Source: Bifidobacterium cebidarum
GTDB lineage: Bacteria > Actinomycetota > Actinomycetes > Actinomycetales > Bifidobacteriaceae
Direction: 5' to 3'
Length of the DNA stretch: 57,252 nucleotides
Assembly: GCF_009193305.1 (NCBI RefSeq)
Contig: NZ_WBVS01000012.1
Span: 1 to 57,252 of the forward strand
A program made the position numbers and the translations under genes. Position 1 is the stretch's first letter. The number at the start of each line of letters is the position of its first letter. Positions 42,363 through 52,424 of the stretch are shown here, piece after piece. Below the pieces are notes generated by a model. It saw only the letters and a program-made list of their open reading frames with translations. It was not told where the DNA came from and ran no database searches.

Positions 42363-44407
42363 ATCACATAGATGTTGCGCCTCAGGGTTTTGGCCTGGGC
42401 TCGGTTGATGTCGCCGGCTTCGAGCATGTCCTGGATCACACCGAGTTCGATGGCGTAGCTTTCCTTCTTGACTTCCTCGACCTGCGTAATCATGGCCGCC
42501 GTGCCGCTCATATTCGGACGTGCCTGCAGGGAAGCCTCAGCACGACGATAATCCAACAGCAGTGCTGAGCAATGCTCGGTGTTATAGGTGCTATTGCCCA
42601 TCTCATCGACCAAGCGGTCAATCACATGGTGAATGGCTTCCACCTGCAATTCGCGGGTGCGCGCAAAAATCTGATCCTCGCTCACCAACGGCGTGGTGTG
42701 GCGAATCTTGGAGATCGTACGCTTCGCATAGTTGTTCACGCGACGCTGCAGCATGCGTGCACGGCCGCGAATCTGCGACACCGCATGCCCAGACGTCGGG
42801 TCAGTGGAAGTGTGGCGAAGCGTGTTCATGATCTGATCGAGCATGCGCTCGCAGGCCTCCACATTCAACTCCTGCGTGGCGGCGTCGGTTGCAGGGTGGG
42901 CCTTGATATCCGCCAAGCGGTCGCGCACGAATTCCTTTTCCCAATGCAATGCTTCGATCTGCAGACGTTCCAATCCCTGCGGATCGGAGTCGCCATTGCG
43001 CTGCTTCAAACGGCTGATGCGCTTGGTGTACAAATCAATCACCATCAGCACAGCGCGGCGGTTCTCCGGCGTAATACGGCCGGTCAGCTCTTCTACGGTA
43101 TTGCGCAGCACTTCAATCGTAATCGGAACCATTTCCGCGCTTGGATCTTTGCCGCGATTCGGAGCAAGTAGCGGCAGCAGGAAGTTCGCCAGAAGCAGTG
43201 TCACGATAATCACGCCGGATGCGATGAAAATCAATTCGTCACGCATCGGGAAATCAGCTCCGCCTGCAATGGAGTACGGGATGGTGAACATCAGCGAAAG
43301 CGTAATCGTGCCCTTCGGGCCTCCGAATGTCATCACTGCGGCAGAGCGCCAGCGCTCCAAGGTCATCTTGCGGCGCTTGCCGGTATTCACATCGCGCGCG
43401 ATGCGCAGCATGGCCGCCACCCAGATGAAACGCAGCGCAATCACCACGGCAGTCACCAGCAGAATAATGCCAATCAGCAGCGTGTTATTGATGCGTGGGT
43501 CAGACCAGCTGGCCGTCATCGCCTGCGGCAATTGCATACCCAACAGAATGAACACGGCGCCATTAAGTGAGAAGCTCAGCACGCCCCACACCGACGACGA
43601 CACAATATTCGTGCGCGCCACATTCGGGCCTACGCCGCTGCGATCGAACCGGATGAACAGACCGGCTGCCACCACGGCCAGAATGCCGGACACCTTGAAT
43701 TCCTCGGCCCCCAAATACAGCAGGAACGGCAGGAACAGCTCCATCAGAATACGCGTGGTCGTGGTCTCCCAACCCAGCGAACGCACGGTCTCAAACACCC
43801 AATTGGCGAGGGCCGCCACCACCAGGCCGAAGATCGTGCCACCGAAGAACGACACCACAAACTCGCCGGCGGCCTGCCCCACGGCGAACTCACCGGTGAA
43901 CGCTGCGGCCAGTGCGAACTGGAAGCCCACGATGCCGGATGCGTCATTAAACAGTGATTCGCCTTTTAGCACGCCTCGTTGACGCTGAGTCAATGAGGCC
44001 TCTTTGCCCAGAGAACTCACAGCTACCGCATCGGTCGGTCCCAGAGCCGCGCCCAATGCCAGCGCGGACGCCAGCGTGATCGCCGGCCACACGGTATGCA
44101 GCACAAAGCCCACGGCCACCATCGTCGCAATCGCCAGGCCAATCGCCAGCGAAAGGCTCAGCTTCAAGGTTTTCAGCAGGGCTGATTTATCGATTTCGTG
44201 CGCCTCGAGATACAGCAGCGGTGCAATGAACAGCACCATGAACAGTTCAGGATTCAGTCGCGCATTCGGGAAGAACGGCAGGTAGGCCACCAGCACGCCC
44301 AGCGCGATCTGCACCAGCGGTGTGGACACCTTCGGAATAAAGCGACTGGCGAACGAACTCACTACCACAGCCGCGATAATGCATAGGATGAGTTCGAATA
44401 CTGCCAT
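42335..44407 (-). CDS. Na+/H+ antiporter, CPA1 (NhaP-like) family
   Basis: A 690-residue cation/proton antiporter for sodium and pH homeostasis. About twelve helices fill residues 1-410, with GPTDAVAVSSLG and NDASGIVGFQ, the paired acidic motifs of CPA1 exchangers. Residues 430-690 form a long helical cytoplasmic region, probably regulatory. AGAGGA lies about 7 bases before ATG 44407. Its final nine codons lie within copy 2 of the 45-bp direct repeat. Cation selectivity (Na+ versus K+) cannot be read from sequence. Confidence 0.93.
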   Translation of the reverse strand: MAVFELILCIIAAVVVSSFASRFIPKVSTPLVQIALGVLVAYLPFFPNARLNPELFMVLFIAPLLYLEAHEIDKSALLKTLKLSLSLAIGLAIATMVAVGFVLHTVWPAITLASALALGAALGPTDAVAVSSLGKEASLTQRQRGVLKGESLFNDASGIVGFQFALAAAFTGEFAVGQAAGEFVVSFFGGTIFGLVVAALANWVFETVRSLGWETTTTRILMELFLPFLLYLGAEEFKVSGILAVVAAGLFIRFDRSGVGPNVARTNIVSSSVWGVLSFSLNGAVFILLGMQLPQAMTASWSDPRINNTLLIGIILLVTAVVIALRFIWVAAMLRIARDVNTGKRRKMTLERWRSAAVMTFGGPKGTITLSLMFTIPYSIAGGADFPMRDELIFIASGVIIVTLLLANFLLPLLAPNRGKDPSAEMVPITIEVLRNTVEELTGRITPENRRAVLMVIDLYTKRISRLKQRNGDSDPQGLERLQIEALHWEKEFVRDRLADIKAHPATDAATQELNVEACERMLDQIMNTLRHTSTDPTSGHAVSQIRGRARMLQRRVNNYAKRTISKIRHTTPLVSEDQIFARTRELQVEAIHHVIDRLVDEMGNSTYNTEHCSALLLDYRRAEASLQARPNMSGTAAMITQVEEVKKESYAIELGVIQDMLEAGDINRAQAKTLRRNIYVMQVDADSGI

Positions 44408-44515
44408 GACCGTCCTCTCGTTTCTCTCTCGGCTTCGCCCAGTATAGAAAACCTGTTGCTACAACGCGTTACGCCGTCCGCCGAAGTGGATGTCGGATTC
44501 GCATGGGCGCTCGCG

Positions 44516-44521
44516 TAGACT
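44516..44521 (+). promoter_or_regulatory. -10 box placed for a leaderless tadA transcript
   Basis: TAGACT ends 6 bases before ATG 44528 and no Shine-Dalgarno sequence is present. Confidence 0.5.
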
Positions 44522-44527
44522 CGCAGT

Positions 44528-45049
44528 ATGGCTTTGAACGTGGCATATGAGGAAGCGATGCGGCAAGCGATGGGACTGGCGCAACAAGCTGCATCAGCAG
44601 GCGACGTGCCGGTCGGCGCGGTGGTGCTGGACGCTTCCGGCAGGATTATCGGCCGCGGCTGCAACACCCGCGAAACCCACGGCGATCCGCTGGCCCACGC
44701 CGAAATTCTCGCGATGCGCGAGGCTGCGCAATCCCGCGCCCGGCACGCCGATAATGGCGACTCCGCAGCACATACGGGCTTGGAGGCCGCACCCGCACGT
44801 GCCTGGAATCTCGCCGACTGCACATTGGTGGTGACGCTGGAACCCTGCCCGATGTGCGCGGGTGCCTGCATCCAAACGCATATCGGCACGATTGTGTTCG
44901 GCGCATGGGATGCCAAACTTGGCGCATGCGGTTCGGTATGGGATATTCCGCGCGACCCTCACATCGGTCATGCCCCCGAAGTGCACGGCGGCATACTCGA
45001 GCGGGAATGCCAAACTCTCCTCACTGATTTCTTTGCAGCTCGCCGTTAG
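44528..45049 (+). CDS. tadA: tRNA-specific adenosine deaminase
   Basis: A 173-residue zinc enzyme that converts adenosine 34 to inosine in the arginine tRNA anticodon. The zinc/proton-shuttle motif HAEILAM and the PCPMCAGAC cysteine pair are complete. VPVGAVVLDASGRIIGRGCN matches the family N-terminus. It carries a small insertion (SRARHADNGDSAAHTGLEAAPAR) between the two zinc motifs compared with usual members. Normally essential. It precedes the raffinose-type cluster. Confidence 0.93.
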   Translation: MALNVAYEEAMRQAMGLAQQAASAGDVPVGAVVLDASGRIIGRGCNTRETHGDPLAHAEILAMREAAQSRARHADNGDSAAHTGLEAAPARAWNLADCTLVVTLEPCPMCAGACIQTHIGTIVFGAWDAKLGACGSVWDIPRDPHIGHAPEVHGGILERECQTLLTDFFAARR

Positions 45050-45169
45050 CCAAATACTTACTTGACTCAGCCAACACGCGGCATCGAGTCAACATATTCG
45101 ATTCTTTCTACCATCGAATCAGCAGTACAGAACGCGCAAACCAGCAACGTCAAAGGAGACACGAGACCT

Positions 45170-47497
45170 ATGGCTCACAACGAAACGCTGACCTTCACCG
45201 GTACCGCGGCGGATGGCACCCAGCTCACCGCCGTCTACCTCGCCCAGCCCACCGCCAATGTGGCAATCGGCTTGATTTTCGCGGGAAGCGAGCTGCCGCG
45301 CATCGTGCACTGGGGCCGCCCGCTCGCCAACCCCGAAACCCTGCTTGATGCCTATGATGCGCTGAAACCGCAGCGCGTCTCCGGTGCGCTCGACAACACC
45401 GCATGGCCGTCCGTGCTGCCCACGCAAGCTGAAAGCTGGATCGGCGAGCCGCGCGTGGTGTTGCGCCGCGCCGGCATCGAATTGTTCCCGAAGTTCACCG
45501 TGACCGATATCGAAACCGACGGTGTGCTCGACGCATCGCTTGATGCCACCAGTGCCGACGGCTACACCGACGTGACCGGCCACACCCGCACCACCGGCCC
45601 GATTCACGTGCCGGGCGTTGTGGTCGCTGCCGAAGACAAGGAAAACGGCATCGCCATCGCATGGCGACTCGAGCTGTTCGACGGTGGCCTGGTTCGCCAG
45701 AAGGCGACCGTCACCAACCTTGGAACACCGGAAAATGCCGAGGATTCAGTGGCCGCCAACCTTGAAGTCGGCAAAATCGAACTTGGATTCCCGGTGCCTG
45801 AGCTGGCCGGCGAAATCCTCACGACCACCGGCCATCATCTGCGCGAACGCAGCCCGCAGCGTCAGCCGCTGACCATCGGCCGATTCGAAAAGCCGCAGCT
45901 CGCCGGCCGCCCGGATTTCGATGCCAGCCTGCTGCTCACCGCCGGTGTACCCGGTTTCGGCTTCGAACATGGCGAGGCCTACTCCGTGCATGTGGGCTGG
46001 AGCGGCAACTCCGTGCTTTCCGCCGAACGTCTGCCATACACGCAGGGTATCATCGGCGGTGGCGAGCTCCTGTTTGGCGGAGAAGTGACCCTGACCCCGC
46101 AGGGTGAAGATGAGGGCGAGAGCTCTTATGCGACGCCATGGTTGTTCGGCTCGTTCGGAGACGGCCTGAACGAAATCGCCGCGCGCTTCCACGCCTATGT
46201 GCGTTCCCGCCACCCGCGTCTGTTCGCCAAGGGCCGCCCGGTGATTTTGAACACGTGGGAAGCCGTCTACTTCGACCATAACTTCGATACGCTGGCCGCG
46301 CTCGCCGACAAGGCCGCGGCCTCCGGCGTGGAACGATTCGTGGTGGATGATGGCTGGTTCGGCTCCCGCCGCGACGATACCTCGGGCCTTGGCGATTGGC
46401 AGATTTCCCAGGACGTCTGGCCGGACGGCGATAAGTCGCTGAAGTCGCTTGCCGATTATGTGCACGGTAAGGGCATGCAGTTCGGCCTGTGGTTCGAGCC
46501 GGAAATGGTCAATATTGATTCCGATGTGGTGCGTGCCCATCCTGATTGGATTCTTTCGCCCACGGCCGGACGCCTGCCGATGCAGGGCCGCAGCCAGCAG
46601 GTGCTTGACCTGACCAATCCCACAGCATTCGATTACGTATTCCATGCAATGGATTCGTTGGTCGGCGAGCTCAGGATCGACTACATCAAGTGGGATCACA
46701 ACAAGCTGGTAACCGAGCCCGGTTCCCGTTACTCCGGCCGCCCGGCCGTGCATGCGCAGACGCTCGCCGTATATGAGATCTTCAAAGGGTTGAAGCTCAA
46801 TCATCCGGGTCTGGAAATCGAAAGCTGCTCGTCCGGCGGCGGCCGTGTGGATCTCGGCATTCTGGAATACGCCGACCGTATCTGGGCGTCCGACTGCGTG
46901 GACCCGGTGGAGCGTGCGGACATCCAGCGCTACACCTCGTTGCTGGTGCCACCTGCCATGATGGGTGAACATGTGGGTGCCAGCCCGGCCCACTCCACGC
47001 AACGCGCCACCAGCCAGGAGCTGCGCATGGCGATGGCGTTCTTCGGCCACATGGGCATCGAATGGAACCTGCTCAAGGAGCCGGAGGACGCGCTTGCCAA
47101 GCTCGCCGTGTGGGTGGCCGAGTTCAAGAAGCATCGCGACTGGTTCGCCATCGACACCTGCGTGCATGCGGACGCCAACGATCCGGCCGTGCGCTTGGAC
47201 GGCATGGTGATGCCGAGCCGGGATGCCGCGATTTACCGCTTCACGCAGCTGACCACCGGGCAGACCTACCCGGCAGCTCCGGTTCGGCTCCCCGGGCTTG
47301 ACCCTGACCGCCGCTACCGTGTGAGCCCGCTCGACCCGAGCCTCGACCTGACCGGCTTAGCCAATGGTCAGAGCCCGCTCGGTTGGTGGAACGGAGATGG
47401 TGTGGTGATGACCGGCGAAGCCCTGCAGCGTTACGGCATCCGTCCGCCGTCCCTTCACCCCCAGCAGGCCGTCCTGTTCAAAGCGGTAGCTCTATAG
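45170..47497 (+). CDS. aga: GH36 alpha-galactosidase
   Basis: A 775-residue GH36 alpha-galactosidase. The beta-sandwich (1-340) precedes the barrel, which holds the nucleophile D509 in YIKWDHNK, the acid/base D575 in IWASDCVDP, and WFEPEMVN and ESCSSGGGRVDLG. It is the classic tetrameric raffinose/melibiose-hydrolysing type. No signal peptide. ATG 45170 has AAAGGAG 10 bases upstream; a longer frame from 45062 lacks a site. It is next to a ROK regulator, importer and GH13 alpha-glucosidase, the known bifidobacterial raffinose arrangement. Its TAG stop merges into the 21-bp repeat array. Confidence 0.95.
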   Translation: MAHNETLTFTGTAADGTQLTAVYLAQPTANVAIGLIFAGSELPRIVHWGRPLANPETLLDAYDALKPQRVSGALDNTAWPSVLPTQAESWIGEPRVVLRRAGIELFPKFTVTDIETDGVLDASLDATSADGYTDVTGHTRTTGPIHVPGVVVAAEDKENGIAIAWRLELFDGGLVRQKATVTNLGTPENAEDSVAANLEVGKIELGFPVPELAGEILTTTGHHLRERSPQRQPLTIGRFEKPQLAGRPDFDASLLLTAGVPGFGFEHGEAYSVHVGWSGNSVLSAERLPYTQGIIGGGELLFGGEVTLTPQGEDEGESSYATPWLFGSFGDGLNEIAARFHAYVRSRHPRLFAKGRPVILNTWEAVYFDHNFDTLAALADKAAASGVERFVVDDGWFGSRRDDTSGLGDWQISQDVWPDGDKSLKSLADYVHGKGMQFGLWFEPEMVNIDSDVVRAHPDWILSPTAGRLPMQGRSQQVLDLTNPTAFDYVFHAMDSLVGELRIDYIKWDHNKLVTEPGSRYSGRPAVHAQTLAVYEIFKGLKLNHPGLEIESCSSGGGRVDLGILEYADRIWASDCVDPVERADIQRYTSLLVPPAMMGEHVGASPAHSTQRATSQELRMAMAFFGHMGIEWNLLKEPEDALAKLAVWVAEFKKHRDWFAIDTCVHADANDPAVRLDGMVMPSRDAAIYRFTQLTTGQTYPAAPVRLPGLDPDRRYRVSPLDPSLDLTGLANGQSPLGWWNGDGVVMTGEALQRYGIRPPSLHPQQAVLFKAVAL

Positions 47498-47602
47498 ACT
47501 GTAGGATTTCCAACACTGACTGTAGGTTTTTGAACGAAATTCGTTCAAAAACCTACAGTGACCGTTGAAAAACCTACAGTCAGTGTTCAAAAACCTACAG
47601 TG
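47496..47602. repeat. 21-bp repeat array forming a long hairpin (locus 2)
   Basis: Two forward units (ACTGTAGGATTTCCAACAC and ACTGTAGGTTTTTGAAC) and three inverted units ending CCTACAGT flank the perfect centre GAACGAAATTCGTTC. It lies between convergent aga and ROK genes and touches the aga stop codon. It is the same family as the array at 8020-8150. Confidence 0.88.
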
Positions 47603-47640
47603 AAATAGGCGGAGGGGCGAATATATGGACGATGTCGCGT

Positions 47641-47714
47641 CTAATGCACTGATAAATCGTCCAATACGCCGGTGAATCAGCTAATACACCGATAAATCAG
47701 CCAATATGCTTCAC
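47641..47714. repeat. Tandem 20-bp repeat, about 3.5 copies
   Basis: Units start at 47641, 47661, 47681 and 47701 with the pattern C(T/C)AATRC(A/G)C(T/C)GRTRAATC(A/G)G. The last partial unit overlaps the 3' end of the ROK gene. Confidence 0.75.
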
Positions 47715-48908
47715 GATGACGCGGCTGGCAGCGGCCTTGGCCCATAGCTGCCAGTCGTGATTCACTATCGTGAATTTCACAGGCTGGGTCTGGCTATGGC
47801 GATAATACCGAATACCGTCACGCAGCGAATCAGTGCCGATTTTGGCCAAAAACGCGGATTCGCCGGCAATCATCACATGCCCAGGCATGGCGATATTCGC
47901 CACCATCGCTACCAAAGCACCCAATCGGAAGCAGGTGCGATGCACCAACTGGTTAGCCTGCGGCACCCGGGCGCGAGCGTCACGGGCAAAATCCTCAAAC
48001 GTCACCGGCCTACCCACAATCGCGGAATATTGCTCGGCGATGGAATCGTCAGTCAGACATTGCGAACAGCCGATATGTCCACTCACGCAGCGCGGCCCCT
48101 CCGGATCCACCAGCACATGACCCACCAGGCCATAGCTCTTATCCGGGTAGCTCACCGGCTCGCCATGCACAGCCAATGAATAGCCCACGCCTACGCCGAT
48201 TGTCACCACGGCGAACATATCCAGGCCGACGCCTGGGCCAAACCAGGAGGCGTCCACTAAGAGCGAATCAATATCATTGAACACCCCACAGGGCAGTCCG
48301 GTAGCGTTCCCGACCATTGCGCCCAAATCCGTCGGGCCGTCCCAATGCAGGAACGGCGCAAACGTCACTACGGAATCATCCACCACATGACCGCCCACAG
48401 CCACGCCGACCGCAGTGGGAGAGGGCAGGCCGGCCGCGGCAACATCATCCGAGCAGGCGGCAGTCAGCTGGGCAATCGCATCCGCCACATATTCCGGCGA
48501 CTGATCCTCGCCGATCGGCAGTTCATGACGATCGGACACCACCTCGCCATGAGCGTTCACCGCGGCGGACACAATCGACGTGCCGTGCACCTTCACGCCT
48601 ACGAATGTGCGCGCATTGGAGCACAGTACCAGCGAAGTCTGCGGCCGGCCGCGCCTATCCGAGCTTTCCTTCGGTATAAAACGTTCCGGCAATTTGCCGA
48701 CTCGACCGGCGGTTGCGCTCGCTGGCAGCTCTTCAATCACCCCAGCGTAAATCAGATCACTGGTAATGCGGGAGAGCGCCCCCTGGCTCAGTCCCAGCAT
48801 TTGCGCCAACGTGGTGCGAGCAATCGGACCATACTGTGCCACAGCCGCAGCTACGCGATGCGTATGTTCAGAACCGGAAAACCATTGTGGAATCGCATTG
48901 GAATCAGC
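47697..48908 (-). CDS. ROK-family transcriptional regulator
   Basis: A 403-residue repressor of the ROK group. A winged helix-turn-helix (about 17-70: VAQYGPIARTTLAQMLGLSQGALSRITSDL) precedes the sugar-kinase-like domain with the zinc site GPRCVSGHIGCSQCLTDD and GVGVGYSLAVHGE. A TTG at 48908 is chosen: AAAGGGG lies 6 bases upstream and the length fits the family. Longer frames reach 49202 but cross the divergent promoter region and lack sites; GTG 48950 is a weaker alternative. It is divergent from the importer gene and probably controls aga, the importer and GH13. Confidence 0.88.
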   Translation of the reverse strand, partial: ADSNAIPQWFSGSEHTHRVAAAVAQYGPIARTTLAQMLGLSQGALSRITSDLIYAGVIEELPASATAGRVGKLPERFIPKESSDRRGRPQTSLVLCSNARTFVGVKVHGTSIVSAAVNAHGEVVSDRHELPIGEDQSPEYVADAIAQLTAACSDDVAAAGLPSPTAVGVAVGGHVVDDSVVTFAPFLHWDGPTDLGAMVGNATGLPCGVFNDIDSLLVDASWFGPGVGLDMFAVVTIGVGVGYSLAVHGEPVSYPDKSYGLVGHVLVDPEGPRCVSGHIGCSQCLTDDSIAEQYSAIVGRPVTFEDFARDARARVPQANQLVHRTCFRLGALVAMVANIAMPGHVMIAGESAFLAKIGTDSLRDGIRYYRHSQTQPVKFTIVNHDWQLWAKAAASRVIVKHIG

Positions 48909-48932
48909 CAACTCATGCCCCTTTGCGAAAGA

Positions 48933-48947
48933 ATTAATTGCGTTAAT
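48933..48947. promoter_or_regulatory. Candidate ROK operator
   Basis: ATTAA-TTGCG-TTAAT is a perfect-arm palindrome in the 182-base divergent region between ROK and the importer gene. Outer half-sites CGAAAG (48925-48930) and CTTTCG (48968-48973) flank it. Confidence 0.45.
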
Positions 48948-49090
48948 CACAAAATACCGCGTTTTTACTTTCGTGCGCAAGCAGGCTCGCGCACGCTGGG
49001 AATGAAAACCCGAAATCGTTACCTTTGAGAGTGGAGGAATTGCCACTGGCATTGGAGCTAGTGGTGGAAGGAAAGACAAAGGAGTCAGCA

Positions 49091-50380
49091 ATGCTGTCAG
49101 ATTCCCTGTACCCAACTTCCAGACTGAAGCGTTTAGGCGTGCGCGTGGCCGCAACGGTGTGCGCGCTCGCTGTGGGCTTTGGCCTGGCAGGCTGCGGTTC
49201 AAGCACCGCAGGAACCGTCACTCTCGACTTCTTCCAGTTCAAGTCCGAGGCCGCAGACACGTTCAAGGCCATCGTGCAGGACTTTGAGAAGCAGAACCCG
49301 ACCATCAAGGTCAACATCAACAACTCCGCCAACGCGCAGACCGATCTGCGCACCCGCTTCGTCAAGAACCGTGTGCCGGACGTCATCACCTTCAACGGCG
49401 ACATCAGCTTCGGTATGTTCGCCGCATCCGGCGTCTTCTACGATTTCACCGACGAGCCGATCGTGGACGAACTCAACCCCGGCATGGTGAACATCGCCAA
49501 GAACCTGGTGCAGACCACCGACCCAGCCAAGAAGCGCCTGTACGGCCTGCCATTCGCCGGCAACGCCTCCGGCTACATCTACAACAAGGACCTCTTCAAG
49601 CAGGTCGGCCTCGATCCGGAGAACCCGCCGACCACTTGGAGTGAGTTCACTGACATGCTCAACACGTTCAAGGCCGCTGGCATCAACCCGCTGCAAGGTT
49701 CCGTGGCCGATGCTTGGACCACGCAGGCTCCGCTCGCCTCGCTCGCCGGCACCCTGGTTCCTGAAACCAAGTACACCGAGCTGAAGCAAGGCAAGACCAC
49801 CTTCCAGGAACTATGGAAGACCACGGTCGAGAAAGAAGCCGAACTGTTCACCTACTCCACCGAAGACACCGGCGTCACCTATCAGCAGGGCACGCAGAGC
49901 TTCGCGCAGGGCAAGGCAGCAATCATTCCGCTGGGTACTTACGCGATTCCGCAGATTCTGCTGATCAACAAAGACATCAACCTTGGCTTTGCGCAGATGC
50001 CGGCCACCGATGATGCCAGCGAGCAGATCCTCACCGCGGGCGACGACGTGATGCTGACCATCGGTGCCAACACCAAGCACAAGGCTGAGGCGATGAAGCT
50101 CGTGGAATTCATGATGCAGAAGGAGCAGCTGGATTCCTACGCCGACGCCCAGTCCGCCATCACCCCGCTCAAGGACACCTACTTCGGCAACTCCGCGCTC
50201 GAGACCGTGCGTCCGTTCTTCGAGGAGAACCGTCTGGCCGACTTCTGCGACCACTACATCCCCTCATCCATCAACATCGGCGGCTACCTGCAGACCATGG
50301 TCACCTCCGGCAACACCGACCGATTCCTGAACCAGATGCAGACCGAATGGGACAAGGTCCAGGCCAGGACCTTCGAGTGA
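49091..50380 (+). CDS. ABC importer lipoprotein for raffinose / alpha-1,6-linked oligosaccharides
   Basis: A 429-residue lipoprotein with lipobox LAGC near residue 35. The mature start ([27 protein letters not shown], then [32 protein letters not shown]) closely resembles the Bifidobacterium animalis G16BP protein, which binds raffinose-family and isomalto-oligosaccharides. That similarity is from memory. ATG 49091 has AAAGGAG 6 bases upstream. It heads an operon with two permeases and GH13 and is divergent from ROK. Confidence 0.93.
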   Translation: MLSDSLYPTSRLKRLGVRVAATVCALAVGFGLAGCGSSTAGTVTLDFFQFKSEAADTFKAIVQDFEKQNPTIKVNINNSANAQTDLRTRFVKNRVPDVITFNGDISFGMFAASGVFYDFTDEPIVDELNPGMVNIAKNLVQTTDPAKKRLYGLPFAGNASGYIYNKDLFKQVGLDPENPPTTWSEFTDMLNTFKAAGINPLQGSVADAWTTQAPLASLAGTLVPETKYTELKQGKTTFQELWKTTVEKEAELFTYSTEDTGVTYQQGTQSFAQGKAAIIPLGTYAIPQILLINKDINLGFAQMPATDDASEQILTAGDDVMLTIGANTKHKAEAMKLVEFMMQKEQLDSYADAQSAITPLKDTYFGNSALETVRPFFEENRLADFCDHYIPSSINIGGYLQTMVTSGNTDRFLNQMQTEWDKVQARTFE

Positions 50381-50403
50381 CGAGTAGGAGAGGAGAGTAA
50401 ATC

Positions 50404-51312
50404 ATGTCTAACGCAAATAAGCCCGCCAAAAAGAAGGTGGATGCCTTCTCCAAGCGCAAGGTTGACCCGGCCTACTACTGGATGGCTGTGCCCGCCGCCA
50501 TCATCTTCGCCTTCTTCCTGTACCTGCCGTTCGTGGACGGTGTGAAGTACTCCTTCACCAACTCCCAGGGCTACGGCGACTACAAGTTCATCGGTTTCAA
50601 GAACTACATCGCCCTGTTCCAAGATAATCGCGTAGGCCACGCCTACCTGTTCACGCTGCTTATCGCAGTGGCCATCACCGTGCTCATCAACGTCATCGCG
50701 TTGTTCCTCTCGGTGCTGCTGAACTCCAAGATTGCCTTCAAGAACGGCTTCCGCGCGATCTTCTTCGTGCCCTACACCCTCTCCGTGCTGGTCATCGGCT
50801 ACGTGTTCAAGTACATCTTCATGAACCCGCTGCCTGAACTCGGCAAGGCGCTTGGCATCGAATGGCTGTCTACCTCGCTCTTGACCAACGAGGAGCTGAG
50901 CTGGATTCCGATCGTCTTCCTCGCCGTGTGGCAGGGTGTGGCCTACTCCGTGCTCATCTATCTCGCCGGTTTGCAGACCATTGACGACGAAATCTATGAG
51001 GCTGCCGCCATCGATGGCGTCAACGCTTGGCAGAAGTTCTGGAAGATCACCTTCCCGCTGATTGGACCGTTCTTCACCATCAACCTCGTACTCTCCATGA
51101 AGAACGCGCTCGGCACGTTCGACCAGGTGGTGGCATTGACCGATGGCGGCCCGAACTCGGCCACGGAAACGGTCACCTACCTCATCTGGAAGGGCGGCCT
51201 GACCGGTGGCGAATATGCCTACCAGACCGCTAACGCCGTGCTCTTCTTCATCGTTCTGGCCATTATCGCCTTCGTACAGCTGCGCATCTCCCGCAACCAG
51301 GAACAGATCTGA
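50404..51312 (+). CDS. ABC importer permease, MalF-like (raffinose locus)
   Basis: A 302-residue permease with six helices and the EAA loop YEAAAIDGVNAWQKFWKITFP. AGGAGAGG lies just before ATG 50404. It follows the binding-protein gene by 23 bases with no intervening hairpin, unlike the other two importers in the window. Confidence 0.94.
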   Translation: MSNANKPAKKKVDAFSKRKVDPAYYWMAVPAAIIFAFFLYLPFVDGVKYSFTNSQGYGDYKFIGFKNYIALFQDNRVGHAYLFTLLIAVAITVLINVIALFLSVLLNSKIAFKNGFRAIFFVPYTLSVLVIGYVFKYIFMNPLPELGKALGIEWLSTSLLTNEELSWIPIVFLAVWQGVAYSVLIYLAGLQTIDDEIYEAAAIDGVNAWQKFWKITFPLIGPFFTINLVLSMKNALGTFDQVVALTDGGPNSATETVTYLIWKGGLTGGEYAYQTANAVLFFIVLAIIAFVQLRISRNQEQI

Positions 51313-51335
51313 TTCACGCGGGGAGAGGATTCATT

Positions 51336-52193
51336 ATGACTACTGCAACCGTTACTTCGTCTCCTAAGTCCGGGTTCCGCAAGGACCACAACATCAACTG
51401 GTGGCTGACCGCAGCCGTGGCCGTGCTCTCGCTGACGATTCTGGTGCCGCTGTACTTCACCGTCGTCACCGCGCTGAAGACCCCGGCCGAAGCCGGCACG
51501 TTCGCCCTGCCTACCTCATGGCAGTGGGGCAACTTCGCCGACGCCTCCGCCAAAGTCAACTATCCAAAGGCTGCGCTCAACTCCGCGATCATTACGGTTG
51601 CCGCCGTGGTGCTCACGCTGCTGACCAACACCTTCGTGGCGTACGCTGTGGCCCGAAACATGGATAAGCGTTTCTTCCGCTTCCTGTACTACTTCTTCAT
51701 CGCCGCCATGTTCGTGCCGTTCCCGGTCGTCATGCTGCCGATCGCCAAGCAGATGGGCTCCCTGCACTTGGACAATCAGATTGGTCTGATCATCCTGTAC
51801 ACCGTGCTCGGTTTGGGCACCAACCTGTTTATCGCGACTGGATTCATTCGTTCGATTCCGGTCTCCTTGGAAGAGGCGGCGCGCATCGATGGCGCTTCCA
51901 CCTGGCGTATTTTCTGGACCATCATCTTCCCGCTGATGAGCCCGATCAACGCCACCATTGCCATCCTGACCGCGCTGTGGGCATGGAACGACTTCCTCCT
52001 GCCGTTGATCGTTTTGACTGACCAGTCGAACCAGACGATTCCGTTGGCCCAGTACGTCTTCAGCTCCCAGTTCGCCACCAACTATCCGATGGCCTTCTCC
52101 AGCTACTTGATGGCCATGGCCCCAATCCTCGTCGTCTACGTCTTCGCCCAAAAGTGGGTTGTTGGAGGTGTGATGAGAGGCGCCGTTAAGTAA
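51336..52193 (+). CDS. ABC importer permease, MalG-like (raffinose locus)
   Basis: A 285-residue permease with six helices and the EAA loop EEAARIDGASTWRIFWTIIFP, ending GVMRGAVK. A GGGGAGAGGA site lies upstream of ATG. It is the partner of the preceding permease; the ATPase must come from elsewhere, probably 11912-13039. Confidence 0.94.
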   Translation: MTTATVTSSPKSGFRKDHNINWWLTAAVAVLSLTILVPLYFTVVTALKTPAEAGTFALPTSWQWGNFADASAKVNYPKAALNSAIITVAAVVLTLLTNTFVAYAVARNMDKRFFRFLYYFFIAAMFVPFPVVMLPIAKQMGSLHLDNQIGLIILYTVLGLGTNLFIATGFIRSIPVSLEEAARIDGASTWRIFWTIIFPLMSPINATIAILTALWAWNDFLLPLIVLTDQSNQTIPLAQYVFSSQFATNYPMAFSSYLMAMAPILVVYVFAQKWVVGGVMRGAVK

Positions 52194-52247
52194 AGGCAAC
52201 TAGGTTAGTGCACAAGATGGCTCCCTCTGATGGGACCGAGCCGTTAA

Positions 52248-52272
52248 ATAAACAGCCCGGTGGGCTGTTTAT
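52248..52272 (+). terminator. Hairpin after the raffinose permease gene
   Basis: An 11-bp stem (52248-52258 with 52262-52272) with a 3-base loop, AT-rich at its base. Probably a partial terminator or attenuator between permease and GH13 genes. Confidence 0.65.
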
Positions 52273-52424
52273 AGGTGAGGTGCTTGACGTAGTCAAGCCG
52301 TAAAACTATGGGCAAGGCCCATCCGTAATTGCAGGACGAGCTGTCAGCGAAGCTGACTGAGGGAGAGACCAAAAATCAGATTGCGGGCGGAGCCCGTCCG
52401 TAATTACTTTCCGGCACGCCCGTT

